Shown here one piece after another: positions 33,517 to 42,241 of a DNA stretch of 64,000 bases. The stretch is taken from positions 14,531 through 78,530 of the forward strand of contig JBARBI010000267.1 of the NCBI GenBank assembly GCA_049792875.1. Reading direction: 5' to 3'. The notes below the pieces were generated by a model. That model ran no database searches, was not told the origin of the DNA, and saw nothing but the letters and a program-made list of their open reading frames with translations. The translations under genes were made by a program, and so were the position numbers. The stretch is from Sulfotelmatobacter sp049792875. GTDB taxonomy: Bacteria > Acidobacteriota > Terriglobia > Terriglobales > Acidobacteriaceae. Position 1 is the stretch's first letter. Each line of letters starts with the position of its first letter.

Positions 33517-34761
33517 TCACATCAACTTTTTTCTCACCATATCCAGCGCCATGGTGGAGGCGAAGCGGCGAATGCGTTTGCGGTCGCCGGGGAAATTGCG
33601 GTGGATGACTTCGGTTCCGCGGTCGCTGGCTACAGCGTGGAACACCAGGCCGACGGGCTTTTCGGGCGTGCCGCCCGTGGGACCGGCTACGCCGGTGATG
33701 CCTACGCCCAGCGTGGAGTCACAGCGGTAGCGGATGCCCTCGGCGAGCGCGGCGGCGACCTCGCGGCTGACGGCGCCGTGACGATCGATCATTTCCGTGG
33801 GGACGCCAGCGAGTTCGGTCTTCAATGCATTCGAGTACACCACGGCTCCTCCCAGAAAGTAGCGCGAGCTGCCGCTGACCGAGGTAATGCGCTCGGCCAG
33901 CAAACCGCCGGTGCAGGATTCGGCAACGGCGACGGTCGCATTACGCATCTGGAGCCAGTAGCCGACGATTTGCTCGAGGGATTCGCCGTTGCGCGAGAAG
34001 ACGGCGTCGTCCAATTCATCTTCGACCATGTCCGCGACTTCATCGACGCGGCGCTGGGCGGCGTCCACGGTGGGTGCGATAGTCTTGAAGTGCAGTTCGA
34101 CTTCTCCTGCGCCCGCCAGGATGGTGGTCTCGACGTCGCTGTAACGCTTGTAGATAGGCGAGACGCGGGCGTCGACGGTGGATTCGCCAAGCATAGCGAT
34201 CTTCAGCGTGCGGATGGCCAGGAAAGCGGGCGGAACTTTAGCGCGGAAGCGATCGAGCACTTCGGCCTCGAACAATGCTTTGAGTTCGTGGGGAGGACCG
34301 GGGAGCAGGACGACGATGTGTTCGCGCCCGTCGAACTCTCCGCTAAGCCACTGTCCCGGGGCTGTGCCATTTGGATTGGGGAGGACAATGGCGCCGTCGA
34401 GAACGTCGGCTTGTTTGGCGTTGTTGGGCGCCATCTTCCAGCCGCGCTCGGCAAAGCGCTGCTCCAGACGAGCGAGGATTTCTGGATTGCGACGCAGCGT
34501 CAAGCCGAGCGCTTCGGCGACCGCCTCGCGCGTCAGGTCGTCCTCGGTAGGACCGAGGCCGCCGCTGAAGATCAGAATGTCGGAACGGAACAGAGCGTGC
34601 TGCGCGGCGGCTACCAGGCGCCGAAGATCGTCGCCCACGATGCTCTTGAAGATTACGTCGACGCCCAGGCGGTTGAGCTGGTCGGTGAGGTACAGCGAGT
34701 TGGTGTCCATGCGGAAGGGCGTGAGCATCTCGGAACCCACCGCGATGATTTCTGCATTCAC
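33517..34761 (-). CDS. cinA: CinA-like protein (nicotinamide mononucleotide deamidase type)
   Basis: 414 aa, the usual CinA length. N-terminal MoCF-like domain: NAEIIAVGSEML, FSGGLGPTEDDLTREA and LLPGPPHELKALF. The C-terminal CinA domain (about 255-414) has VAVAESCTGGLLAERITSVSGSS and GITGVAGPTGGTPEKPVG. The C-domain deamidates nicotinamide mononucleotide in pyridine-nucleotide recycling. The start is taken as GTG at 34761, because it gives the family N-terminus. AGGAG then overlaps the start codon, an unusual arrangement. The upstream frame to 34935 does not look coding. Confidence 0.92.
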   Translation of the reverse strand: MNAEIIAVGSEMLTPFRMDTNSLYLTDQLNRLGVDVIFKSIVGDDLRRLVAAAQHALFRSDILIFSGGLGPTEDDLTREAVAEALGLTLRRNPEILARLEQRFAERGWKMAPNNAKQADVLDGAIVLPNPNGTAPGQWLSGEFDGREHIVVLLPGPPHELKALFEAEVLDRFRAKVPPAFLAIRTLKIAMLGESTVDARVSPIYKRYSDVETTILAGAGEVELHFKTIAPTVDAAQRRVDEVADMVEDELDDAVFSRNGESLEQIVGYWLQMRNATVAVAESCTGGLLAERITSVSGSSRYFLGGAVVYSNALKTELAGVPTEMIDRHGAVSREVAAALAEGIRYRCDSTLGVGITGVAGPTGGTPEKPVGLVFHAVASDRGTEVIHRNFPGDRKRIRRFASTMALDMVRKKLM

Positions 34762-34847
34762 TCCTGCAAAGTTTAAATGAAAATGGCAAGTATCGTGGAG
34801 GCTGGTGGTGCGGTGAAAAGCAGACTCCCTTTGACTGCCCTCTGGCG

Positions 34848-34900
34848 AAATCCCCACTTTTGCCGCAAAGGGCGCGGCAAAAATGTGGCACCCGAAGGTT
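34848..34900. repeat. TTGCCGC/GCGGCAA hairpin repeat, copy 1
   Basis: The core TTGCCGC-N7-GCGGCAA is flanked by AATCCCC and GTGGCACCCGAAGG. It aligns over about 50 bp with 41883-41934. It lies in the 243-bp gap between the propeller gene and cinA. Confidence 0.85.
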
Positions 34901-35004
34901 TTTGTCTCCTTCGGTGGCCGCAGGTCCATGGGCACTCAGGGCAGGCCGTCACTTTGTTCGGGATGACAACGGCGGCGGAGTTCGAAATAACAAGGGCACG
35001 GAAT

Positions 35005-36051
35005 TTAATCGGGTGGGAGCGGGAGGCCTTGAATGTTCCAGGAAAGGTGATGCACGGAGCTCGTGGTGGCGAGAACGACGGAGCGACCGGGGGCGAACGC
35101 CAGGCCGACTAAACCCTGGCCGGCGACTTCGAGATTGGCGAGGCCGTCGTGAGCGATCTTTACGATGCCGCGCGTTCCGGAGAGAGAAGCTGCGACGTAG
35201 AGATTGCCGTCGACGTCGAAGGCCAGTCCCTGGGGCCGTCCCAGACCTTTATAGAACGTGCTGACGGTTCCGTTGGGATCGATTTTGTAGATACGGTCAG
35301 TGGGCCCGGTCACGAAAAGGTCGCCCTTCGGACTGAAGGCGAGGTGATACGCGGAAACGCTGGGTTCGAGGGTGGCGAAGACGAAGACCTGCTGATCGCG
35401 CGCGATCTTGAAGATGGTGCCGTTGCGGTCGCCGACGTAGAGGCTCTGGTCGCGATCAAAGGCGATACCGGTGGCGACTCCCATGCCTTCCGCGTAGTTG
35501 GTCATGGTTCCGTTGGGAGCGACGCGATAGACGGCGCCGTCGTAGCGCGAAGAGACGTACATCTGTCCCTCGCGATCGAAGGCGATGGAGGTGGCATTCA
35601 TCATCTCGACCACGAAGGGCCTGACGTTGTAGTTGGTGTCAATCTTGAAGACCGCGACCGGAACCTTCTGGCCGCGCGAGCCGGAAAACGTCACGTAGAT
35701 GTTGCCTTCCGCGTCGAGAGCAGGGCTGGTGACGGGGTGAAGATTCTCTGCGATGAGCACAGCCACCTTTACGGTGTGGGGGTTGCTGACGTGGCCGTTG
35801 GTTGCGACCACGACCGGGCCCGAGGTTGCGCCTTCAGGGACTCGCGCGACCAGAAATCCGTCGGAACTGACGATGACCGATCCTTCAAAGTCACCAAATT
35901 TTACTTTGGGGCGCTGGAGTTCCTGCGGGCGGAGACCGGAACCGGTGATGCGGAGTTCGCCCCCGGCGAGGGCGAGCGAGGGCGAGACTAATTCAATGCG
36001 TGGTCCGCCGTTTGCGGTTTTTCTGCCGAGGATGCGGTCGGAAAATCCCAT
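35005..36051 (-). CDS. IPT/TIG plus NHL-type beta-propeller protein
   Basis: 348 aa. Residues about 15-95 form a TIG-like immunoglobulin domain (IELVSPSLALAGGELRITGSGL, GVVVATNGHVSNP-type end). The rest is a propeller with repeated blades such as AEGNIYVTFSG, REGQMYVSSRYDGAVYRVAPNG, RDQSLYVGDRNGTIFKI and DGNLYVAASLSG. No signal peptide is evident. Similar proteins are lactonase-like or ligand-binding; the active site cannot be assigned. The ATG at 36051 is preferred to a GTG at 36060. Confidence 0.78.
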   Translation of the reverse strand: MGFSDRILGRKTANGGPRIELVSPSLALAGGELRITGSGLRPQELQRPKVKFGDFEGSVIVSSDGFLVARVPEGATSGPVVVATNGHVSNPHTVKVAVLIAENLHPVTSPALDAEGNIYVTFSGSRGQKVPVAVFKIDTNYNVRPFVVEMMNATSIAFDREGQMYVSSRYDGAVYRVAPNGTMTNYAEGMGVATGIAFDRDQSLYVGDRNGTIFKIARDQQVFVFATLEPSVSAYHLAFSPKGDLFVTGPTDRIYKIDPNGTVSTFYKGLGRPQGLAFDVDGNLYVAASLSGTRGIVKIAHDGLANLEVAGQGLVGLAFAPGRSVVLATTSSVHHLSWNIQGLPLPPD

Positions 36052-36097
36052 GAAGAGCACCGAGTCGCGAGTACCGAGTTGAAGTGGCCACTCGGTA

Positions 36098-36604
36098 CTA
36101 TCTTAGTAGCCCAAAGTGCAGCAAGAGATGCATCACCACGAGCGCGAAAATCCCTGCCATGACATCATCGAGCACGATGCCGGTGCCATCTGGAAGTCGT
36201 TCCAGTTGCCGTACCGGAGGCGGCTTGAGGATATCAAACGCTCTAAAAAGTATAAGACCGGCGAGAGAAGTTTTCCACGTGAGGGGGACGGCGATGAGCG
36301 CGATCAGTTGTCCGGCTACCTCGTCGATGACGACGAACTGGGGATCTTTGCCTCCCGTGGCACGCGCCACCCTGGTGGCGGCGGGGATGCCGATGAAGGT
36401 AACCAGGAGCGCCAGGGCGATGCAAATTGGGGTCCGAAGTGCGGGGGCGAAGAACTGCGCCAGCGCGGCCCAGAGCAAGGCTGTGGAGGCTGAGGCCCAG
36501 GTGCCGGGTCCGGGGCGGAGGCGTCCGATGCCGAAAACGGTTGCTGTGAGCGTTGCCCAGAGCGGGGGGCGACTGTCGGCGGCCGGGTTTGGATCTGGTT
36601 TCAG
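36098..36604 (-). CDS. pgpA: Phosphatidylglycerophosphatase A, probable CTG start
   Basis: 168 aa from CTG at 36602-36604. Family features: FGIGRLRPGPGTWAS (about 20-34), DPQFVVIDEVAGQLIAL (catalytic acidic region) and FRAFDILKPPPVRQLERLPDGTGIVLDDVMAG. Three to four helices. It dephosphorylates phosphatidylglycerol phosphate. No ATG, GTG or TTG exists between the yacG stop and the conserved domain. The CTG overlaps the yacG TGA (CTGA) and has GAGGA 5-6 nt upstream. The only alternative, ATG at 36697, would add 31 arginine-rich residues from inside yacG. Confidence 0.85.
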   Translation of the reverse strand: MKPDPNPAADSRPPLWATLTATVFGIGRLRPGPGTWASASTALLWAALAQFFAPALRTPICIALALLVTFIGIPAATRVARATGGKDPQFVVIDEVAGQLIALIAVPLTWKTSLAGLILFRAFDILKPPPVRQLERLPDGTGIVLDDVMAGIFALVVMHLLLHFGLLR

Positions 36605-36813
36605 GACTCGTCCTCTGGGTCTTCGGGATCGCTTTCCCGGATTGATTCGTCGGCGTCGGTTGCCGGAGACGAGATCACATATTGGCCACTGGCCCATTTG
36701 CCCAGGTCGATGAGGCGGCAGCGGTCGCTGCAAAAAGGGAAATCGAGGTCGGCGCTTTTGACTGACTTTTTGCAGATGGGGCAGCGGAGTTTGACGATAC
36801 GCTTGCGCGGCAT
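36601..36813 (-). CDS. yacG: Zinc-binding DNA gyrase inhibitor YacG
   Basis: 70 aa. Zinc site CPIC ... FCSDRC (C-x2-C, C-x3-C) followed by RLIDLGKWASGQYVI, the invariant YacG pattern. An acidic tail ends the protein. It binds zinc and gyrase in E. coli. Its stop overlaps the start of pgpA by 4 nt. Confidence 0.92.
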   Translation of the reverse strand: MPRKRIVKLRCPICKKSVKSADLDFPFCSDRCRLIDLGKWASGQYVISSPATDADESIRESDPEDPEDES

Positions 36814-36855
36814 ACGATTCGTATTGTTGTAGGACGATTTGTTGAGGGAATACCG

Positions 36856-38373
36856 CTACAAGATTCTGGCCACCAGATCGTAATCGTGCGCTTCCGTGAT
36901 CTGGCAGCGATAAAACCGGCCGGGCTGCGGGGCCGTTTCCTCGGGGAAATCGTTCACGAATACTTTGCCGTCGATTTCGGGAGCGTGCATGGGCGTGCGG
37001 CCTTCGAGGAGCAACTCGGTTTCTTCGGATTCGCCCTCAAGGAGCAGGTCAAACTCCCGTCCTACCAACGCTTTCTTTTTCTTCTTGCTGATCTGGCGTT
37101 GGATCTCCATCAGGTGCTTGCGCCGGCGCTCGATCTCGCGCGGGGAAAGCTTCTTTTCCAGAGTGTAGGCTCCTGCGCCGTCCTGATCGGAATAGGCGAA
37201 GGCGCCCATCCAGTCGAATTGGGCTTCACGCACGAAGTCGCAGAGTTCCTCAAATTCCTTCTCAGTCTCGCCAGGGAAGCCGACGATGAACGACGTACGC
37301 AGGGTCAGGTCCGGCACGGTGCGGCGCATTTTGGCAAGCGATCGGAGAAAGACATCGGCTCCACCTCCGCGCTTCATGCGCTTGAGCACTGATGCGGAGG
37401 CATGCTGCAGGGGGACGTCCATATAGGAGCAGATTTTTTCGTGCTGCGCGATCGTGTCAAGCAGTTTGCCCGTGATCTTGTTGGGATAGGCGTACAGGAA
37501 ACGGACCCAGCGAAGATCCTGCATGGCGGCGAGTTTTTCCAGCAAGAGTGGCAAGCCGTCCTTGAGGCCGAAGTCTTCGCCGTAACAGGTGGTGTCCTGG
37601 CCAATCAGAGTAATTTCACGCACGCCTGATTGCGCCAGGCGCTCGGCCTCGGCGATAACGGACTCGAAGCGACGCGAGCGGAACTGGCCGCGCAGCTGGG
37701 GAATAATGCAGAACGTACAGGGATGGTCGCAGCCTTCGGCAATCTTGATGTACGCCATGTGCCGGGGCGTGGCCAGGATGCGCGGCGTGGCGTCGTCGTA
37801 AAGATAGTTGGGGAGATCGCCGATGGCGCCGTCCCAGGACTCGCGGGAAAAGCGGCCCTGCGCGGCCCGGGCATCTCCTTCCGGCCGGGAAGGGAGCACT
37901 ACGAACGGGGAATTACTGGGCGAGGGCGCGGACGCAACGCCGGTTGCGGCGAGAATATTTTCCAGTTCGCCTGTTCCCACCACCGCGTCGACCTCGGGGA
38001 TGTCCTGGCGAATTTGATCGCGAAAGCGCTCAACCAGACATCCCGTGACGACAAGTCTCTTGGCTTTGCCCCCGGTTTTGTGGGCAGCCATCTCGAGGAT
38101 CGTGTTGACGGATTCCTGCTGCGCACTCTCGATGAAGGAGCAGGTATTGACAACGATAACGTCGGCGTCTTCGGCGCGACGGGTCAGCTCGGCGCCGGCC
38201 CGTGCGAGCAGGCCCATCATCACTTCGCTGTCCACCAGGTTCTTGGGGCAGCCCAGGCTGACGAAGCCCACTTTCTGCGGGCGATCGGCGGGCGGCTTCT
38301 CCGGAGATTTCTTCGCCTTGAAATCAGGCTTGAGATCATGGGAACCGCTGACAGTGAGGTCCTTCACAGGCAT
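36856..38373 (-). CDS. rimO: Ribosomal protein S12 methylthiotransferase RimO
   Basis: 505 aa. N-terminal MTTase domain (FVSLGCPKNLVDSE, NTCSFIESAQQES, VTGCLVERF), radical SAM core with CDHPCTFCIIP (4Fe-4S), and a C-terminal TRAM domain (LVGREFDLLLEGES... GRFYRCQITEAHDYDLVARIL). It adds a methylthio group to S12 Asp88. It is longer than typical RimO (about 440 aa): about 33 extra N-terminal residues and a low-complexity insert at about 148-185 (SAPSPSNSPFVVLP and on) between the first two domains. Confidence 0.94.
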   Translation of the reverse strand: MPVKDLTVSGSHDLKPDFKAKKSPEKPPADRPQKVGFVSLGCPKNLVDSEVMMGLLARAGAELTRRAEDADVIVVNTCSFIESAQQESVNTILEMAAHKTGGKAKRLVVTGCLVERFRDQIRQDIPEVDAVVGTGELENILAATGVASAPSPSNSPFVVLPSRPEGDARAAQGRFSRESWDGAIGDLPNYLYDDATPRILATPRHMAYIKIAEGCDHPCTFCIIPQLRGQFRSRRFESVIAEAERLAQSGVREITLIGQDTTCYGEDFGLKDGLPLLLEKLAAMQDLRWVRFLYAYPNKITGKLLDTIAQHEKICSYMDVPLQHASASVLKRMKRGGGADVFLRSLAKMRRTVPDLTLRTSFIVGFPGETEKEFEELCDFVREAQFDWMGAFAYSDQDGAGAYTLEKKLSPREIERRRKHLMEIQRQISKKKKKALVGREFDLLLEGESEETELLLEGRTPMHAPEIDGKVFVNDFPEETAPQPGRFYRCQITEAHDYDLVARIL

Positions 38374-38787
38374 GCAATCTTTCTATTTTAGCATCTCGCG
38401 AGGCGGCATCCGGGCTCGGAGAGGTTTGAGAGGCTGCGAAAGGACTCGCTTGCCGCGCTTGGGACCTGAACTGGTTGCAGAGAAACGCAGTCCAGGTTCT
38501 TCAGGGGCTAAAGACGTTGCGGGAGAGCATGCGCTGTCCCTTCGGGACTCGCTTCTTCTTTCCACTGCTGACCTGGCACTTCCGCGCCGGACCGCGCCAC
38601 CAAGAAACGATTTCTTCAGCGAACCGTGAATAGATACCTGATTCGAATGTTTGATTTTTTTTACAACTAGTCGGCCTCCGATTGCGGGACCAGAAAAGAT
38701 AGTGCGCGCAGGTCTCAAAGAGCCGGGCTCGTGCTAGGCTATGTCTTACCGCCGTAACAATTTATGAACCACCTCGCAGGAGGGGAA
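38374..38787. other. Gene-free region before the beta-barrel gene
   Basis: About 410 bp between divergent rimO and the barrel gene. It contains repeat copy 2 (38497-38590) and a T-rich stretch (38650-38662). No promoter core is convincing. The Shine-Dalgarno of the next gene is at 38778-38784. Confidence 0.5.
38497..38590. repeat. Dispersed repeat, about 93 bp, copy 2
   Basis: It aligns with 33195-33288 through GGGGCT-AAG, GTCCC-TCGGGAC, CGCTTC and GGCACTTCCG-GCCGG. The copies differ by scattered substitutions, with the GTCCC/GGGAC stem kept complementary. Confidence 0.75.
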
Positions 38788-39429
38788 ATGTTTGGCAAAC
38801 GATTCTGGATTGCGGTCCTGTCGGTAGTAAGCATTGTCGCGGCATCGGCGGCCGGGCAGGATGAAAAGAACGAGGTGGGCGGCATGATCGGCCGCACCTT
38901 TATCAGCAACCAAGGCATCAAGGGCGCGCCCTTCGTTAATTCCGTGATTAGTTTCGGCAACGGTCTCAGCTTTGAAGGGGAGTATGCGCGACGATTTTAC
39001 GTGACCCCGGTCTATGCGATCTCCTTCGAAGCGCTGGTGATGTACAACCGAGACGAAGATATCAACGGCGGTGCATCCGGATTCGCGGTGGTGCCCAACA
39101 GCCTCAGCGAACTATTCGTGACCCCGGCGGCGCGCTTCAATCTGTTCCCGACTACGGCGGTTTCCCCGTGGGTTAGCTTCGGTGGAGGCTTCGGCCACAT
39201 CAGTCAAAGCTCATACCTGGACTATGGCGGCCCCAACCCTGGCAAGTCCACGACGTCAGGGGTGATCGAGGGCGGCCTGGGCGTAGATGTGAAGGTGTGG
39301 CGCAAACTGAGCATCCGGGGGGAAGTACGTGACTTCTGGTCCGGGGAACCGGATTTTCCGCTGGCTCCAACCGGGAAATCCCGGATGCATAATTTCTTTG
39401 TGAGCGGCGGCGCCTTCTGGCGCTTCTAG
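38788..39429 (+). CDS. Outer-membrane beta-barrel-like protein
   Basis: 213 aa. Signal peptide MFGKRFWIAVLSVVSIVAASAAG (cleavage before QDEKNE). The mature part alternates aromatic/hydrophobic strands with Gly/Asn/Asp turns (SFEGEYARRFYVTPVYAISF, VSFGGGFGHIS, GGLGVDVKVWRKLSIRGEV) and ends in FFVSGGAFWRF, a C-terminal Phe typical of Bam-inserted barrels. It has about eight strands, in the OmpA/OmpW-like size range. The ATG at 38788 has AGGAGGGG upstream. Function unknown. Confidence 0.75.
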   Translation: MFGKRFWIAVLSVVSIVAASAAGQDEKNEVGGMIGRTFISNQGIKGAPFVNSVISFGNGLSFEGEYARRFYVTPVYAISFEALVMYNRDEDINGGASGFAVVPNSLSELFVTPAARFNLFPTTAVSPWVSFGGGFGHISQSSYLDYGGPNPGKSTTSGVIEGGLGVDVKVWRKLSIRGEVRDFWSGEPDFPLAPTGKSRMHNFFVSGGAFWRF

Positions 39430-39461
39430 CGGGAACCCTTTTTCAAAAAACGATGGTTCGC

Positions 39462-39490
39462 ATTGCAGCGCTGCAAAGCGCTGCGCCACC
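39462..39490. repeat. GCAGCGCT/AGCGCTGC hairpin repeat, copy 1
   Basis: ATTGCAGCGCTGCAAAGCGC and the following TGCGCCACC match 45797-45824 almost exactly. It lies in the 99-bp convergent gap after the barrel gene and may help stop transcription from both sides. Confidence 0.8.
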
Positions 39491-39528
39491 AAAAGCGAGC
39501 CGCGCATTGAACAGTTCGGGATCGTCGT

Positions 39529-41718
39529 TTAATTGTGCGCGGCAGATTCGACTTCTTCGTACAACTGCGGTAGACGCTGGGCATCCTCGGTCGAATTGCC
39601 GAAGCGGGCGGACTCGTAGACCTGGGTAAAGCGGGCGACGGGCTCGCGAAGCCGCGTGTCTGCGATCTTCCGGACGAATTCCTGCGGCGTCTGAGACGGG
39701 GGTTTCTCCATGCCCCGCCGCGCCAGGGCGCGAGCCATTCGCTGGTACCACATGGCAGCCGCCTGCTCCGGGGATCGCTCGGGATGGGCGCGCAACCCCT
39801 TTTCGTGCAGCAGGCGCGCGATCCGGCCAAGGTTTCCCAGGAGCAGAAGGCCGAGCGTGACCACGGCGCCCAGGATCGCCCATCGGCCGGGCGAGTGCTC
39901 CACGCGATCCTGACTGCGCCGCGCCCACTTCAGCATGGACTCGTAGTGAGTGCGAGCCCAGTTGCGCGCGCCCTCCCAGAGACCGCGAGTGCCGCTGAGA
40001 GCTGCGTGGCCGAGCACGTATTGGTGCGAACTGTCGTAGCTGACCACCCAGTCTCGCCAGAACGAAGCCATGGCGTCGACGTAAAGACTGACCCGTTCCC
40101 AGCCCCGGGGAGTTCCGCTGCCACCGGGCGGTGTGGGATCGAAGGTGTGCCAGCCGTAGCCGGGGAAGTATGCCTCGACCCAGGCGTGTGCGTCCTTGGC
40201 GCGCACGACGTAGTTGGCAGTGAGGTCGTTGAACTCGTCGGACCGGAATCCGTTGACCACCCGGGAAGGAATTCCGAGCGTGCGCAACATGACCGCCATG
40301 GACGAAGCGAAGTACTCGCAGTGTCCCTGCTTGCGCTCGAAAAGGAAATTCGCGATGGGATCTTTGGGGGTGGTGCGCGGCAGCTCCAGGGTGTAGCCGA
40401 AACGCGTCCGGAGATGGTTTTCGATGGCAGCTGCCTTGTCAAAATTGTTGCTGGTTTCCTTTGTGATCTGAACTGCCAGCAGGGGAACGCGGGGATCAAG
40501 AGCTGGCAGGCGCAGATAGGCCGCGGCGATGGGGGTGGGGTAGCTCTGTCCCGCGGCGCGCAACTCGGCGGCAGACGCCGCCGCGATGTCGGAGTCGGCC
40601 TCGTAGCGACTGATGCCACGCTGAGTATCGAAATTGTACACGGCGGCTCCAGAATCGGCGGCCAGCATCCGATAGTCTCCGCTGACACCGCGGGCCCATG
40701 GCGCCAGGAAGAAGACGTTGGTGCCGATCGGTTCCATCAGGACGCGGTAGTGAATCAGTTGCTCACGCCTCAGCGTTTGTGTGACGTAGGATCGCAGGGG
40801 CGTGTTGGCGCGCGGCACGGTAAAGCGGTTGTCCGGTTCGCGCTGCAGGAGGATTCGTTCTCGCGGATTGGACCAGGTGTGGCCGTCGAAATCGGCAAGG
40901 GATACGCCACGCCAATGCAGGTCGTAGCGGCCGACCAAGTCGCCGTCAATCTGGATGTGCATCACGACCGCGTTCGACTGCTGGATCTGGCCGATCTGAC
41001 CCAACTGCACGCGATCGCTGAATCCCGACGAGAGATCGGTGCCGAAAGAATAGGCGCCTAGGTATCCGGTGGACATGCGCGGCATCAGAAAGAAAACGAT
41101 CGCGCCGCTGAACAGAATCATGAGCATCAGAGCCGGAGCGACCCGAGCCAGAGAGAAGGCAAGATGCCGGTGCTCCTGGGGATCGTTCGAATGGCGGGCT
41201 TGAACGTTGGCCGCCTGCCCGGAACGGCGCATTTCCATCAGAACAAAAGTACCAACCGCCATCATCATGAACGTGGCGAAAGAGAACAGGAACACGCTGT
41301 CAACGGTGAGCACGGCCGACGCCAGGACCATCAGGAAAGCGAGGATCGCGAGAGTGATGTGGTCCCGCTCGCGGCGCAGTGAGAACATGCGCACTACCAC
41401 GCCGAACAGGGCCAAGTGCACAGTGGCGGGGAGGAAGCCGCGGGAAAGAACGAAATAGTCGGCGGCGAAAAAGACGAAGTAAGCGAGAGAGAGGGGTGCG
41501 GTCCAACGCTCAGAAATCACGACCTCGCGCCGCTTCACCAGCAAGTAGCCGCGGATTGCGAGGGCGACCCCCACTAGGATGATCGAAAGCAGGTCGAGTC
41601 CGCCGGTGCCGGCCAGGGTAGCAAAGCCAGTGAGGACAAGAAGATAGAGCGCCAGTTCGAAGTAGTGGTCGATGGCCCGAGATAACGAGATCACGCCGGG
41701 TTGTGAGGGGAGCGGCAT
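39529..41718 (-). CDS. TgpA-like membrane transglutaminase/protease
   Basis: 729 aa. N-terminal part with several helices (about 20-190 and one at about 225-245), a long periplasmic domain, a transglutaminase-core domain with the catalytic triad Cys (KQGHCEYFASSMAVMLR), His (AKDAHAWVEAYF) and Asp (WHTFDPTPP), one further helix at about 615-635 (WAILGAVVTLGLLLLG), and a DUF4129-like cytoplasmic C-terminus (PPSQTPQEFVRKIA, YESARFGN). This is the usual DUF3488-transglutaminase-DUF4129 order. The ATG at 41718 fits the family start but lacks a Shine-Dalgarno; a longer frame to 41892 is less likely. Confidence 0.9.
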   Translation of the reverse strand: MPLPSQPGVISLSRAIDHYFELALYLLVLTGFATLAGTGGLDLLSIILVGVALAIRGYLLVKRREVVISERWTAPLSLAYFVFFAADYFVLSRGFLPATVHLALFGVVVRMFSLRRERDHITLAILAFLMVLASAVLTVDSVFLFSFATFMMMAVGTFVLMEMRRSGQAANVQARHSNDPQEHRHLAFSLARVAPALMLMILFSGAIVFFLMPRMSTGYLGAYSFGTDLSSGFSDRVQLGQIGQIQQSNAVVMHIQIDGDLVGRYDLHWRGVSLADFDGHTWSNPRERILLQREPDNRFTVPRANTPLRSYVTQTLRREQLIHYRVLMEPIGTNVFFLAPWARGVSGDYRMLAADSGAAVYNFDTQRGISRYEADSDIAAASAAELRAAGQSYPTPIAAAYLRLPALDPRVPLLAVQITKETSNNFDKAAAIENHLRTRFGYTLELPRTTPKDPIANFLFERKQGHCEYFASSMAVMLRTLGIPSRVVNGFRSDEFNDLTANYVVRAKDAHAWVEAYFPGYGWHTFDPTPPGGSGTPRGWERVSLYVDAMASFWRDWVVSYDSSHQYVLGHAALSGTRGLWEGARNWARTHYESMLKWARRSQDRVEHSPGRWAILGAVVTLGLLLLGNLGRIARLLHEKGLRAHPERSPEQAAAMWYQRMARALARRGMEKPPSQTPQEFVRKIADTRLREPVARFTQVYESARFGNSTEDAQRLPQLYEEVESAAHN

Positions 41719-41882
41719 TGGAGTTGTAGCACGGGGAATGCGGAGCATCCTCTGCGGACGATGTACTCCCCGATCCCTATTGTTCGACAACCGTCCACAG
41801 AAGGGAAGGCTTTGTCGGAAGATTCTTGCACCGAAAGTCACATGTCCTTCAGCGGCGGAAGTCAAGGAAGGCGCGAGCACGA

Positions 41883-41934
41883 AAATCCCCATTGTTGCCG
41901 CAAAGTACGCGGCAAAAATGGGGCAGCCGAAGAT
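41883..41934. repeat. TTGCCGC/GCGGCAA hairpin repeat, copy 2
   Basis: CCCCATTG-TTGCCGC-N7-GCGGCAA-AAATGGGG forms a longer stem than copy 1, because the flanks CCCCAT/ATGGGG are also complementary. It is located just upstream of the SRP RNA gene. Confidence 0.85.
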
Positions 41935-41990
41935 TATCGTCCAGGAGACGCTGCGAGAGCGACTCTTAGCCGAATGCTAGAATGATTCAG

Positions 41991-42095
41991 GTCAGGCATC
42001 GGTCTCACGCGACGCACTCCCGCCAACCCCGCCAGGTCCGGAAGGAAGCAACGGTAACGGGCTCTTGCGTGTGCAGTGAGGTCCCGGTGCCTGGC
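41991..42095 (+). ncRNA. ffs: Small signal recognition particle RNA (4.5S type)
   Basis: It contains the conserved domain IV hairpin CCAGGTCCGGAAGGAAGCAA with the GGAAGGAAGCA tip. The ends pair over 12 bp: GTCAGGCATCGG (41991-42002) with CCGGTGCCTGGC (42084-42095), allowing G-U pairs. Length is about 105 nt. It binds Ffh and, with FtsY (22545-23501), targets membrane proteins. A TAGAAT -10 element at 41978-41983 would start transcription at about 41990, matching the 5' end of the stem. Confidence 0.93.
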
Positions 42096-42241
42096 TTATG
42101 TTTTGGAGGCTAGTGGTTTCTGGCCTACTGATTACATGGATTTACACTTCCTTGACGACTCTTTTCGCAACGAAGCATCTCCTCACGCATCAAGAAGAGC
42201 TAGGCTGGGCAAAATGAATTGCCCCGGCCGAGAGGAGAAAA

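Noticed and set aside
33601..34776. Long open frame antisense to cinA (391 codons)
   Set aside because: It mirrors a clear cinA gene; GC-rich codons leave the antisense frame open. No domain or start signal.
39784..41061. Long open frame antisense to the transglutaminase (425 codons)
   Set aside because: Same reason: the opposite strand has full catalytic motifs.
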